A DNA stretch of 64,000 nucleotides from Halobacteriales archaeon QS_4_69_31 (GCA_003021655.1 PXRP01000026.1:62001-126000), one strand, 5' to 3'. Shown: positions 25,932 to 35,157, counted from the first letter of the stretch. Notes: generated from the sequence alone by a model not told the origin. Made by a program: numbers and translations.

Positions 25932-27425
25932 TCAGTCCTCACCGCCGACCCGTCTGAACAGTGCGCCGGCCCCGATGGCGGCCAGGGCCGTCCCGACGCC
26001 GAACCCGGGACCGTCGCCGCTCGTGGTCCCGGTGACGGTGTCGGTGACCGTTGGGGTGGGTGTCGGCGTTGCCGTCGGCGTCGGCGCCTCGGTGGGGGTG
26101 GGCGTCGGCGTGGCCGTCGGCGTTGCTGTCGGCGTGGCCATCGGCGTTGCCGTCGGCGTCTCGGTGGGGGTCGGCGCTTCGGCGCCGCCGAGTTTGGCCA
26201 GCCAGGCGCCCGAGTCGCCCGTACTGTTCTGGCTCACGCCGGCGGCGGCGACCCCGCCGTCGCTCGTCGTGACGACGTCCCTGAAGAAGTTGGCCTGCTG
26301 TGGCCCGAGACGCGTCGCCCAGTTGGGTTCGGCCTCGTCGTCGAGTTCGACGACCCACCCCTCGGAGGACCCTCCCAGGGCGTTCTCCGCGACCTGGCCG
26401 ACGACGGTCGTCCCGTCGGTTCCCTCGGTGAGCGCGTAGAGGACCGTCGCCGGCGCGGGTTCGATGCGCCGTTCGCCCCGGCGCTCGCCGGCCGCGTCGG
26501 TCTCGAGATACCAGCCCGAGAATTTGTCGAACGTGCTCGTCGCGGTGAACCCGACCGCGGCGTAGCCGTCCCCGGTCGCCATGACGTCGAGCAGGTTGTT
26601 GAGCGCGCGCGGCTGGTCCTCCCCCTCGGGGGGTTCGGGGGTGTGGCTCCGGCGCCACTGCCGGGAGCCGTCGGGAGCCAGTTTCAGCATCGTGGCCTCG
26701 ACTCGCCTCGTCGACTCCTCGCCCTCGCTCTGTACGCGGCGGTCGCCGACCGCGAGGACGCCGCCGTCGTCGGTCGAGATGACCTGGATGAGCGAGGAGA
26801 ACGACTCCGTGAACCACGTCTGGCGGCCCTGTTGGGCCCCCTCGGCGTCGAGCCTGAGCGTCACCGACGTCGATGACTCGCCGGAGAGCCGGTAGCCACA
26901 GACGACGTACCCCTCCTCGACGGGCGTGGCGTCGCGCAGAGCCAGCGTCGCAGTCTCGTCCTCGACGTCGGGTTCGAACTGCTTCCACCACTCGACGGAG
27001 CCGTCGACGGTCGTCCTGACGACCGAGGCGGGGCTCTGTGTGGCGTTCCCGACGAGGAGAAACCCGTCGCCGTCGGTGGCCGGGGCCAGCGCCCGGAACG
27101 ACGGCTGGGTGTCGAGGTCGTCGTTGGTCACCGTCCGTTGCCACTGGCCGTCGCCGCTCTCGCCGTCGACGGCGAACAGCCACCCTTCCGTCGACTGCGC
27201 GTCGCTCCCGGTCGCGCCCAGCACGACGTACCGACCGTCGCGCTCGGCGAGCGACAGGGCCGTGTTGACCGGCTTCTCGCCGTAGGTTCGGCTGTATCGC
27301 ACAGGCAGTTCGCCCGCCGTGGGCCGCTCGCCGGAGTCGGCCTCCGCCGTTCCGGCGAGCGCGGTCCCCGACGCCAGGAGGGCGGTCGACGCGAGCAGGC
27401 GGCGTCGCGACAGGTCACGCTCCAT
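25932..27425 (-). CDS. PGF-CTERM surface protein, beta-propeller-like (paralogue A)
   Basis: 497 residues. A twin-arginine-type signal (SRRRLLASTALLASGTALAGTA) is followed by five or six repeated modules with DGGVLAVG, GDGYAAVGF and EEGYVVCGYR cores, which suggest a propeller of quinoprotein/Kelch style. A Thr/Pro/Ala-rich stalk of about 60 residues leads to TSGDGPGFGVGTALAAIGAGALFRRVGGED, a PGF-CTERM sorting signal (PGFG, hydrophobic helix, Arg-rich end). Archaeosortase ArtA processing and lipid anchoring are expected. TATA-like ATTTTGTAG lies about 30 bases before ATG 27423-27425. It is a tandem paralogue of the next gene. Confidence 0.85.
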   Translation of the reverse strand: MERDLSRRRLLASTALLASGTALAGTAEADSGERPTAGELPVRYSRTYGEKPVNTALSLAERDGRYVVLGATGSDAQSTEGWLFAVDGESGDGQWQRTVTNDDLDTQPSFRALAPATDGDGFLLVGNATQSPASVVRTTVDGSVEWWKQFEPDVEDETATLALRDATPVEEGYVVCGYRLSGESSTSVTLRLDAEGAQQGRQTWFTESFSSLIQVISTDDGGVLAVGDRRVQSEGEESTRRVEATMLKLAPDGSRQWRRSHTPEPPEGEDQPRALNNLLDVMATGDGYAAVGFTATSTFDKFSGWYLETDAAGERRGERRIEPAPATVLYALTEGTDGTTVVGQVAENALGGSSEGWVVELDDEAEPNWATRLGPQQANFFRDVVTTSDGGVAAAGVSQNSTGDSGAWLAKLGGAEAPTPTETPTATPMATPTATPTATPTPTPTEAPTPTATPTPTPTVTDTVTGTTSGDGPGFGVGTALAAIGAGALFRRVGGED

Positions 27426-27608
27426 GGGTGACCGTTGCGAGAGCGGTCACTACAAAATGTCGGTTTCCACGAATGTCTTCGGTCTCTCCCCGCCTCTCCC
27501 GGTCGCGCGGGCGAAACCGTTCGAGGAGCGCGCCGGTCCCCGCGGCCGGGGCCCTCCGACGCCCGGTCCCGGCCCCTCCGACGTGGGGGTCTGCTCGCGC
27601 CAGTCGGC

Positions 27609-29132
27609 CTACTCGTCGGACCGGAGGCGCCGCAGGAGCGCGCCGGTCCCCAGGGCGGCCAGGGCCGTCCCGACGCCGAACCCGGGGCCGTCGCCGCTCG
27701 TGGTCTCCGGGTCGTCCTCGGCCGGCGCCTCGGTCGACACTGCCGTCTCCGTGGGCGTGGCCGCGGGGGTCGGCGTCGGCGTCTCGGTCGGGGTGGGCGT
27801 GGCCGTGGGAGTCGCCGTCGGGGTCGCCGTCGGCGTCGGGGTCGAGACGGTCTCGCCACCGAGTTTGACGAGCCAGCCCGACGAGAGGACGTCGGCGGTC
27901 TCGTCCGCGGTCCTGGTCTGCCCGCCGATGGCGACCCCGCCGTCGCCCGTCGTGATGACGTCGTTGAAGCCGTTCTCGGTCTTGCGGGCCACGTCGTCTC
28001 TCATCCACGAGATCTCGCCCGCGTCGTCGGCCGCCCCGACCCACGCGGTGCTCCCCTCCTCCGAGAAGGACATGTGCGAGCCGACGAGGTAGTGCGTGCC
28101 GTCGGCGCTCGCGAGGCCGTTGACCTGGACGGTCTCGTTCAGGTCAAAACGCGTCGTCGACTGGACGGCGCCCTGGCCGTCGGTCCGTGCCAGCCAGCCG
28201 GCCGACTGGAACTCGACCCGGACGGTGCCGCCCAGGAGGTAGCCGTCGCCGGCCTCCGCGTGGACGAACGCGACCGTCTGCTGTGGGTCCCCGCCGTCGG
28301 ACTCCAGCCGGAAGCGGTTCTGCCAGGCAACCTCCCCGCTCTCGTCGAACTCGAACACCAGGGCGTACGCCGGCGGCCGCTCGCTGGGGTCGGCGTCGGT
28401 GTTCTCCTGGTAGACGCCGGACGCGACGTAGCCGCCGTCGTCCAGCGGCGAGAACGACGTGATCCCCGTCAATCCCTCGTCGAAAAAGCGGTGTCGCCAC
28501 TGCTCTGTCCCCTCGTCGTCGACCTTCAGCGCGAGGGCGTTCCCCCGCTGTGTCCCGGTCCCCGACCTGACGAGGCGGTACCCGCCCACGACGTAGCCGC
28601 CCTTGACTGACTGCACGTCGAACGGGAACAGGATGACTTCGGCCTCGTCGTCGGCGTCGTCGGTCTCCGGGGCGTACGACTCGCGCCACTCGACGTCCCC
28701 TTCGGCCGTCGTCCGGATCAGGCGGACCGGCCCCGGCCGGAACCCCGGCGCCACCATGACGAGATACCCATCGCCCGCGGGCACCAGCCCGCTGAAGGTG
28801 TATTCACCGTCCGTCTCCTCGAGTTCGATGTCCCGGCTCCACAGGCCGTCGCCGGACCGGTCGTCGACGGCGAACAGCCAGCCGGTCCGGTTCTCGCCCT
28901 CCTCGTCGCTGGTCCTGCCCAGCGCGGCGTAGGTTCCGTCGTTCTCGACGACCGCGCTGACACGCTGGTTGGCCCTCGTGTCGTAGAGCTTGTCCCACCG
29001 GACTGCCGGCGGGTCGGTCGTGGTGGAGGACTGTTCGTCTGAACGGGCACCGGCTACCGCCGGGACGGCACCGGCCGCGAGGGCCGTGCCGGTCCCGGCG
29101 AGCAGGCGGCGACGCGACAGCTGTCGCGACAT
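27609..29132 (-). CDS. PGF-CTERM surface protein, beta-propeller-like (paralogue B)
   Basis: 507 residues with the same plan as its neighbour. The signal is LSRRRLLAGTGTALAAGAVPAVAGA; the body repeats GDGYLVMVAPG, KGGYVVGGYRL, DDGGYVASGVY, GDGYLLGGTV and GDGGVAIGGQT; then a Thr/Pro stalk and TTSGDGPGFGVGTALAALGTGALLRRL. Residue-level matches to the upstream paralogue are densest in the signal, TGWLFAVD, the EW-R motif and the sorting tail. Start ATG 29130-29132 is preceded by a strong TATATAAAT promoter at 29157-29165. The 183-base gap to the paralogue has no other gene. Ligand or partner unknown. Confidence 0.85.
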   Translation of the reverse strand: MSRQLSRRRLLAGTGTALAAGAVPAVAGARSDEQSSTTTDPPAVRWDKLYDTRANQRVSAVVENDGTYAALGRTSDEEGENRTGWLFAVDDRSGDGLWSRDIELEETDGEYTFSGLVPAGDGYLVMVAPGFRPGPVRLIRTTAEGDVEWRESYAPETDDADDEAEVILFPFDVQSVKGGYVVGGYRLVRSGTGTQRGNALALKVDDEGTEQWRHRFFDEGLTGITSFSPLDDGGYVASGVYQENTDADPSERPPAYALVFEFDESGEVAWQNRFRLESDGGDPQQTVAFVHAEAGDGYLLGGTVRVEFQSAGWLARTDGQGAVQSTTRFDLNETVQVNGLASADGTHYLVGSHMSFSEEGSTAWVGAADDAGEISWMRDDVARKTENGFNDVITTGDGGVAIGGQTRTADETADVLSSGWLVKLGGETVSTPTPTATPTATPTATPTPTETPTPTPAATPTETAVSTEAPAEDDPETTSGDGPGFGVGTALAALGTGALLRRLRSDE

Positions 29133-29156
29133 GTAAGTCGGACTTTCGATCAGGCC

Positions 29157-29165
29157 TATATAAAT
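29157..29165 (-). promoter_or_regulatory. strong TATA box of PGF-CTERM paralogue B
   Basis: TATATAAAT (plus-strand reading; ATTTATATA on the transcribed side) sits 25-33 bases before the ATG. It is among the clearest promoters in the window and supports the chosen start. Confidence 0.75.
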
Positions 29166-29336
29166 CCGGCTATTCGGGCACGCGGCCGGCCGCGCTCTGC
29201 GTGTTTTCCCGGGAACGCCGGTCGAACGTCCCAGGGATGAGGGGAACGCCGGCCAAGCGTCCGGGGAACGAAGGGAGCGCCGCCCGGACGTCCGGGGAAC
29301 GGGGGGATTTAGGCCCCGCCGGCCGAACCCCCGAGT

Positions 29337-29423
29337 ATGAGCACGCCGACGAAGGTCACGGTCGGGACGATCGGCCTCGCGGTCGTACTGGCACTCGCGT
29401 ACGTCGTCGCGTTGCTGGCCTGA
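29337..29423 (+). CDS. 28-residue single-helix membrane peptide
   Basis: MSTPTKVTVGTIGLAVVLAL continues to AYVVALLA and TGA. After seven polar residues the whole peptide is one transmembrane helix. Its stop TGA overlaps the ATG of the next gene by one base (TGATG), so the two must be co-translated. Such overlap is strong evidence that a frame this small is real. Function unknown; it could anchor or regulate the downstream protein, or be a small membrane-stress peptide. Confidence 0.6.
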   Translation: MSTPTKVTVGTIGLAVVLALAYVVALLA

Positions 29424-30208
29424 TGTTCGAGGCCCGCGACCTCGCGCCCGCGCTGGCGGCCGTCCGCGACGAGCACGCGCCCGAGGCGCTCGTCCTCGAC
29501 TGTGCGCGGGACTTCGAGACGCTCCCGCCGGCACAGGCCGAGGACCTGGGCCTGCTCGTCGACTCGCTGGACCCGACCAGCTACCCGGCCGCGTGGGTGC
29601 CGGCCGACGCGCCGGCCCTCCTCGAGCGGTACGCGAGCGGGGAGTTCACCGTCGGCGCGCCCGGGGACGGCGGCGTCGCCTGGACCCGCCAGACCGACCC
29701 GCCGGTCGTCCTCGTCAAGCCCCGCCTGGAGGGGTCGCCCGCCCCGTTCGTCGACTTCCTGGTCGCCGAGGCGCTCGTCCAGGTCGGTCTCGACGTCCCC
29801 GAGCAGTTCCTCGGCTTTTTCGGGGAGCGCTACCCCGACCTGGCGGCCGCCGTTGCCGACCGCCTCGACCCGGCCGGTACCTACCAGCTCGCCGCCGCCC
29901 TCTACGAGGCGTACCTCGGTCTCTCGACCCGGGAAGTGTTCGCCGGCTGGGAGGACGACCACCCCGAACTGTTCGACGCCTGGCTCGACGCCGGCGAGCG
30001 CCTCGACCCCCGGCTGGCCGACCTCCCAAGCGAGTTGGCGACCGGCTCGGTCTCCTTCGGCGACGCCGCCGAACTGGCCTGCAGCGCTATCAAACACGGC
30101 ACCGAACCGCCGACGCCGTTCGGCGCGCTCGACACCCCCGCCTACCGCGAGTACGGCGCCGACTTCGCCGTCCAGTGGGCCGAGAAGACGTTCAACCGGA
30201 TGGACTGA
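29423..30208 (+). CDS. haloarchaeal conserved hypothetical protein (DUF7089-like)
   Basis: A 261-residue soluble protein starting MFEARDLAPALAAVRDEHAPEALVLDC. It is mixed alpha/beta, with LVDFLVAEALVQVGLDVPEQFLGFFGERY and a C-terminal AELACSAIKHGTEPPTPFGALDTPAYREYGADFAVQWAEKTFNRM of aromatic-rich helices. I know this type only as an uncharacterised haloarchaeal family and the DUF number is from memory. It is coupled to the 28-residue membrane peptide by a TGATG overlap. No catalytic motif is evident. Confidence 0.65.
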   Translation: MFEARDLAPALAAVRDEHAPEALVLDCARDFETLPPAQAEDLGLLVDSLDPTSYPAAWVPADAPALLERYASGEFTVGAPGDGGVAWTRQTDPPVVLVKPRLEGSPAPFVDFLVAEALVQVGLDVPEQFLGFFGERYPDLAAAVADRLDPAGTYQLAAALYEAYLGLSTREVFAGWEDDHPELFDAWLDAGERLDPRLADLPSELATGSVSFGDAAELACSAIKHGTEPPTPFGALDTPAYREYGADFAVQWAEKTFNRMD

Positions 30209-30478
30209 CGACCCCTGTTTCGACTGGAACCGACGGCTCCCGCCCCCTCCCGGAAGAACCGCACGAAAGCGGCCGTGTGACGCGCGCCCGACGCGGTGGA
30301 ATGAAAGTGGAATTCGCGGCCGGTAATCGAGGGAACGAACGGCTATTCGAGGTGAAACGGTGGGGTTCACTTCGAGATATCCGGGAAAGCGCGGGGTTTG
30401 AGGTGAAACGAAGGGGTTTCCGGTCTGGTGTCGAAAGGAGGGTGGCGGGTCGTCGGTCGACGCGCCATCCCTCTCGGG

Positions 30479-30685
30479 TCGCCGGCCGACGCGCCGGCCT
30501 GTCCGGTGTCAGTCGCCGATCGACACACCAGCTCTGTCCCGGGTCGTCGGCCGACGTGCCGGCACTGTCCCGGACCGCCGGCCGATTTCGTGCCGGTGTC
30601 AGTCGTCGGCCGACGTGCCGGCACTGTCCCGGACCGCCGGCCGATTTCGTGCCGGTGTCAGTCGCCGGCCGATTTCATGCCGGTG
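30479..30685. repeat. 59-bp tandem repeat array reaching into the aldo/keto reductase 3' end
   Basis: Two identical 59-base copies (30543-30601 and 30602-30660) begin GTCGTCGGCCGACGTGCC. A shortened copy at 30661-30685 and degenerate copies back to about 30479 extend the array. The shortened copy is the coding 3' end of the reductase (minus-strand GMKSAGD-stop), so the array seems to have grown outward from the gene end. In 30209-30478 I see a related shorter direct repeat around GAGGTGAAACG (about 30347 and 30400) but no gene. Confidence 0.85.
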
Positions 30686-31728
30686 CCGTCGAGGTCCTCA
30701 CCGCCGACCGAGGACCGGAGCGCGTCCATCCCGTCGTCGCGGTCGACGCCGAAGTTCTTTTGGTACAGCTCCTCGACGCGCTCGAACTCCGCCTCGGAGA
30801 GCGCCGGCGTGTCGGGTGCCGCTGCCCACTCGTCGATGTCCTCGGTCGTGCGGAATGTGGGCGTGACCGTCGCCACCTCGCCGTGGGCGAGCAGCCACTG
30901 GATGGCCGCCTGGCCCATCGTGCGGGTCTCGTCGGGGTGGTCGGCGTCCGCGCGCTCCAGGAACCGTAGCGCCTCGACTTTCTCCCAGCCGGTCTCGTAC
31001 CACTCGTCGGGGCGGTGGGCGCGGTGGTCGCCCTCGCCGAGTTCGGTCTCGGGGGTGACCTGCTCGTTGAGCAGTCCCGACGAGTGGGGCACCCGCGGGA
31101 TCAGGCTCGTGTCGGCGTCGAACTCGCGGATCGCCTCGATGGCGTGGCGGCCGGGCACCTGCTCGAAGACGTTGAAGACGAGCTGGACGGCGTCGAACCC
31201 CTCCTCGACGGCCATCGACGCCTCGGCGAGCCAGCCGATCGACGGGCCCAGCGCCCAGCCCACCGCGTCGACGCGGCCCGACTCCTGGAGTTCGTCGAGC
31301 GTCTCCAGCACGTCGGCGTCGACCTCGTCGACGTTGGCGTTGTGGAGCATCAGGAGGTCGACGTACTCCATGTCGAGGCGGTCGAGCGAGCGGTCCAGTG
31401 CCGTCTCGACCCACTCTGGGTCGACCCGCTTGGGGAGTTCGCCGTGGCCGGCCTGGGGGTTGTTGTAGAAGTCGTAGCCGACCTTCGTCGAGACGGTCAC
31501 CTCGTCGCGGCGGTCGGCCAGTGCCTCGCCGACCAGCCGTTCGGAGTCGCCGTGGCCGTAGACGTCGCCGGTATCGAAGAGGGTGACGCCGCGGTCGAGG
31601 GCGTGCTGGACCATCTCGACGGCCTGCTCGCGGCTGCGGTCGCCCCACCAGTCGGTGCCGACGACCCACGCGCCAAAGCCCACTTCCGATACCTCGACGC
31701 CCGAGGAACCGAGTTCGCGCTGTTGCAT
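30658..31728 (-). CDS. aldo/keto reductase
   Basis: A 356-residue (beta/alpha)8 NAD(P)H oxidoreductase. The catalytic tetrad is present: Asp and Tyr in LFDTGDVYGHGDSE, Lys in VSTKVGYDF and His in DLLMLHNANV. It is longer than minimal AKRs because of loops such as FYNNPQAGHGELPKRVD and a polar C-terminal tail that ends within a tandem-repeat array. The substrate is not predictable; the extended loops resemble AKR groups acting on sugars or aldehydes. Start is ATG 31726-31728. An aminotransferase lies 57 bases upstream on the same strand and may be co-transcribed. Confidence 0.92.
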   Translation of the reverse strand: MQQRELGSSGVEVSEVGFGAWVVGTDWWGDRSREQAVEMVQHALDRGVTLFDTGDVYGHGDSERLVGEALADRRDEVTVSTKVGYDFYNNPQAGHGELPKRVDPEWVETALDRSLDRLDMEYVDLLMLHNANVDEVDADVLETLDELQESGRVDAVGWALGPSIGWLAEASMAVEEGFDAVQLVFNVFEQVPGRHAIEAIREFDADTSLIPRVPHSSGLLNEQVTPETELGEGDHRAHRPDEWYETGWEKVEALRFLERADADHPDETRTMGQAAIQWLLAHGEVATVTPTFRTTEDIDEWAAAPDTPALSEAEFERVEELYQKNFGVDRDDGMDALRSSVGGEDLDGTGMKSAGD

Positions 31729-31785
31729 ATCCGCGCGTTGGGCGCGGCCGCACTTATCGGCCGCGGTCCGCGCGAGCGAGCCCGC

Positions 31786-32904
31786 TCAGCCGAAAAAGTC
31801 CACGAGACGGTCGGCCGCCTCGTCGACGCGCGCGGTCACCAGCGCGAACCGGAGCCACTCGGCGCGCGCCTCGCCGAAGGCCTCGCCGGGCATCGCCGCG
31901 ACGCCGGCCTCGTCGACGAGGCGCTCAACGTTGTCCATCGTCCCCGGGAAGTCGGCGAACCGGGCCAGCACGTAGAAGGCGCCCCCGGGTCGCGTGTAGT
32001 CGGCCCCCGCGGTCGCCAGTGCGTCGGTGAACGTCTCGATGCGCCGGCGGACCCGCTCGCGGTTGCGCTCGTAGTAGTCGGGCGGCGTCTCCCGGAGCGC
32101 GTGCAGGACCGCCGACTGGGCGGGGCGGCTCCCGGTGACGTTGGTGAGCATGTGCCGGGTGCGCGCGGCCGGGAGCAACTCCCCCAGCGGGCCCTCCTCG
32201 GGCGGGAAGACGGCGTACCCGACCCGCAGACCGGTGACCGCCATCGACTTCGAGACGGCGTTGGTGACGACGACGTGGTCCGACTCCCGGGCGAGCGCGC
32301 TCTCGAAGGTCCCCGTGTAGTCGAAGTGGTCGTACACCTCGTCACAGACGAGGACGGCATCGCGGGCCTCGGCGACCGCGACCAGCTCCGCGATAGTCTC
32401 GGGGGGGTAGACCGCGCCGGTCGGGTTGTTCGGCGTGTTCACGACGATGGCCGCGGTCTCTTCGCTTGCGGCCGCCCGGACGGCTTCGGGGTCGAGGTGG
32501 CCGTCAGCGTCGACCGGGACGTACTGCGTGGGCGCGTCGAGCATGTTCGCGCGGCCGGCGTAGTAGGGGTAGACCGGGTCCGTGAGGACGACCTGGGAGC
32601 CGCTCGCCCGTTCGACGGCGCCGGTCATCGCGAGGTAGTTGGCCTCGCCGGCCCCGTTGGTGACGAGCACGCGCGAGCGGTCGACGCCGCGGCGCTCGGC
32701 GGTCTCGTCGCGCAGCGGCGTCAGCCCGACGCTGGGCCCGTACCGGAACTGGTCGGGGTCGGCGTCGGCGTACTCGTGGAGCCCCGCCCGGAGCGCGTCC
32801 GGCGGCTCCCAGTCGGGGCTCCCGCTCACCATGTCGACCACGTCGCGGTCGGCCCGCGCCGCGTACCGCATCACCCGGTAGAACTGCGGCGTCTCGTAGT
32901 CCAT
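31786..32904 (-). CDS. PLP-dependent aminotransferase, class I/II
   Basis: A 372-residue fold-type I aminotransferase starting MDYETPQFYRVMRYAA. VTNGAGEANYLA binds the phosphate, VVNTPNNPTGAVY and VCDEVYDHFDY carry the Asn and Asp/Tyr contacts, and NAVSKSMAVTGLRVGY holds the PLP lysine. RFALVTARVDEA supplies the substrate-carboxylate Arg region. Substrate could be aspartate, aromatic or alanine-type; not decidable here. A TTTAAG box lies about 25 bases upstream on the minus strand. Confidence 0.92.
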   Translation of the reverse strand: MDYETPQFYRVMRYAARADRDVVDMVSGSPDWEPPDALRAGLHEYADADPDQFRYGPSVGLTPLRDETAERRGVDRSRVLVTNGAGEANYLAMTGAVERASGSQVVLTDPVYPYYAGRANMLDAPTQYVPVDADGHLDPEAVRAAASEETAAIVVNTPNNPTGAVYPPETIAELVAVAEARDAVLVCDEVYDHFDYTGTFESALARESDHVVVTNAVSKSMAVTGLRVGYAVFPPEEGPLGELLPAARTRHMLTNVTGSRPAQSAVLHALRETPPDYYERNRERVRRRIETFTDALATAGADYTRPGGAFYVLARFADFPGTMDNVERLVDEAGVAAMPGEAFGEARAEWLRFALVTARVDEAADRLVDFFG

Positions 32905-33350
32905 TTGTCACCCGTATCGACGCGGCACGCTTAAATCGCCGGCACCGACGAGACTCCCGAACCCGAACAGGCACCGGTCACCTGCCCAGGACGCGCTCGC
33001 TGACACCCCCGTCGGCCGCTCGGGTCGTCGACCGGCGGGACACCGGGGTGTTGCTTGCCGGAGGAGTCCCCTCCGCGCCCGGGTCCATCGCACCGTTTTT
33101 CGGGCGCGCGCGACCCTTGGTTCCCACGGTGGTTGGTTTCAGGACTATCGAGGATGAATCACGGAGTCGACGTGCACCGATCGATTCGGTCCGACCCGAG
33201 TGAAAGAGGTCGTTCTGTAAGAGACGCGCCCTGTCCTGGGCGGATCGGTGAAGCGAAGAACGGGGACGGGAACCGTCGTGTGACACCCTGTGAACACCAC
33301 TCATTGCGAGTGTCCGTGGGCTTTTGGCCTCGCCCGCCGTCGGTGGGCGT
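32905..33350. other. divergent intergenic region without a recognisable gene
   Basis: There are 446 bases between the aminotransferase and the CinA-type gene. The first 40 bases hold the aminotransferase promoter. From about 33130 to 33310 base composition drops relative to the flanks and TGA/TAA codons are frequent in all frames, so it may be a decayed insertion, but I cannot name it. No hairpin terminator or RNA gene was recognised. Confidence 0.4.
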
Positions 33351-33872
33351 ATGCACGAGTTCGCGAGCGACCCGCCCGTCGAGGAGCGGGTGGGGGACCT
33401 GCTCCGGGACCGCGGGGAGACAGTCGCCGTCGCCGAGGGGTCGACCGGCGGCCTGGTCGGCGCGTTGCTGACGGGCGTCCCCGGCTCCAGCGACTACCTC
33501 GACCGCGTCCTGGTCCCCTACGACTACGACGCGCTCCGGGACCTGCTCGCGGTCCCCCGCGAGACGCTGGACGACCACGGCGCGGTCAGCGAGCCGACCG
33601 TCCGCGCGGCCGCCCGCGGGGCCCGCGACACCGCCGACGCCACCTGGGGGGTCGCCACCGCCGGCGTCGCCGGACCCGACGGCGGGTCGGCCGAGACGCC
33701 CGTCGGTACCGGCGTCGTCGGCGTCGCCTACGCCGCGCCCTGGGGGTCGGGCGACTCGACGTGTACGGTCGCGCGCTACCGGTTCGAGGGGGACCGCGCG
33801 GCCGTCCGCGAACGCCTCGCGCGCCGGGCGCTCGGCGACCTGGCCGACGCCGTCGCTGCCCGGGAAGAGTGA
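33351..33872 (+). CDS. CinA C-terminal-type nicotinamide-nucleotide amidohydrolase
   Basis: A 173-residue stand-alone CinA_C (PncC-like) domain. VAVAEGSTGGLVGALLTGVPGSSDY has the AES-TGG signature with the catalytic Ser/Thr, and GVATAGVAGPDGGSAETPVGTGVVGVA the second conserved loop. These enzymes deamidate nicotinamide mononucleotide to NaMN in pyridine-nucleotide recycling. The usual Cys of AESCTGG is Thr-region EGSTGG here, which is common in archaeal forms. Start MHEFASDPP (ATG 33351) rather than the upstream in-frame codon because the latter adds a leader without family character. Confidence 0.83.
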   Translation: MHEFASDPPVEERVGDLLRDRGETVAVAEGSTGGLVGALLTGVPGSSDYLDRVLVPYDYDALRDLLAVPRETLDDHGAVSEPTVRAAARGARDTADATWGVATAGVAGPDGGSAETPVGTGVVGVAYAAPWGSGDSTCTVARYRFEGDRAAVRERLARRALGDLADAVAAREE

Positions 33873-34085
33873 GCGCCTCTCGGGGACCGGTTCCGCTTGA
33901 GACTTCCAGGGACGGGCGGCTGCCGGTCGGCACGTGACGCCTCCAGCGGGGACCGTCCGGACGCGACGACCCGGCGTGGGACGCGACTGCGACGCGACGA
34001 CCCGCCGGGGCCCGACCGCGACGCGGGCGGCGAGAACACGAAGAGCGGGCGGTACGTTTTCGGTCCGGCCCCGCGTTCGGCCCCC

Positions 34086-35084
34086 ATGGGCACAGCAAGC
34101 ACAGTCGCTCGTGCGGTCGTGGCGTTGCTCGTCGGGGCCGTCGCGGCGGCCGCCGCCTGGTTCGTGTTCGTGCGGTATCCGACCGGTCTCTCGGAACTGC
34201 TGGGGGTCGTCCTCGTGGTCGTCGCGGCCGTCGCGGGGCTCCGGCTCGGAGGGTCGCTGGCGGGGCGGCTGGCCGCGCCGTACAACGTCGCCGAGGTCGC
34301 CGTCGAGGGGCCGATCACCCGCGACAGCGGCGGCGGGCCGCTCCCGAGCAGTCCGACCGCGGCGACTGCCGACGACATCGTCGACCAGGTCGAGCGTGCC
34401 GACGAGGATTCCGGCGTCGACGCGCTCCTGGTGAAACTGAACACGCCGGGCGGGGAGATCGTCCCGAGCGAGGACATCCGGCTTGCGGTCGAGCGGTTCG
34501 ACGGCCCGGCGGTGGGGTACGCGACGGACCTGTGTGCCAGCGGCGGCTACGACATCGCGAGTGGCTGTGACGAACTGTGGGCGCGCGAGGGGACGCTCGT
34601 CGGCTCTATCGGCGTCATCGGCTCGCGCGTGAACGTCCACGACCTGGCCGACCGCCTGGGGGTCAGTTACGAGCAGTTCACCGCCGGCGAGTACAAGGAC
34701 GCGGGTACGCCCCTGAAGCGGATCGAGGAGGACGAACGCGCCTACATCCAGGGGCTGGTCGACGACTACTACGACCAGTTCGTCGAGACGGTCGCGGAGG
34801 GGCGGGACCTCGACCCCGACGCGGTCGCGGACACCGAGGCCCGGGTCTACCTCGGCGAGCGCGCGGCCGACATCGGACTGGTCGACGAACTCGGCCCGCG
34901 CCGGGACGTCGAGGACGCACTCGAGGAGCGGTTGGGCGAACCGGTGACCGTCGAGGAGTTCCAGCCCCAGCGCGGACTGGGCGACCGCCTGCAACTGGGC
35001 GCCCGGCGGGTCGCGGCCGCGCTCGGCGCCGGCGCCGCGGCCACCCTCGACGGCGACATCGACGGGATCCGGTTCCGGCGGTAG
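34086..35084 (+). CDS. sppA: signal peptide peptidase SppA-type serine protease
   Basis: Membrane protease that clears cut signal peptides. The 332-residue protein has two N-terminal hydrophobic helices (VARAVVALLVGAVAAAAAWFVFV and LLGVVLVVVAAVAGLRL). The S49 peptidase domain follows: LLVKLNTPGGEIVPSEDIRLAV, catalytic Ser in TDLCASGGYDIASG and general-base Lys in FTAGEYKDAGTPL. It has the single-domain (half-length) form typical of archaea. Start ATG 34086. The gap 33873-34085 contains nothing I can identify. Confidence 0.9.
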   Translation: MGTASTVARAVVALLVGAVAAAAAWFVFVRYPTGLSELLGVVLVVVAAVAGLRLGGSLAGRLAAPYNVAEVAVEGPITRDSGGGPLPSSPTAATADDIVDQVERADEDSGVDALLVKLNTPGGEIVPSEDIRLAVERFDGPAVGYATDLCASGGYDIASGCDELWAREGTLVGSIGVIGSRVNVHDLADRLGVSYEQFTAGEYKDAGTPLKRIEEDERAYIQGLVDDYYDQFVETVAEGRDLDPDAVADTEARVYLGERAADIGLVDELGPRRDVEDALEERLGEPVTVEEFQPQRGLGDRLQLGARRVAAALGAGAAATLDGDIDGIRFRR

Positions 35085-35157
35085 CCCCTCGAAGGTCCGG
35101 GTCACCGACAGTGACAGCGGCGCGAGATTTTTATTGCGCCGTCGTTTGCTTCAGTAT

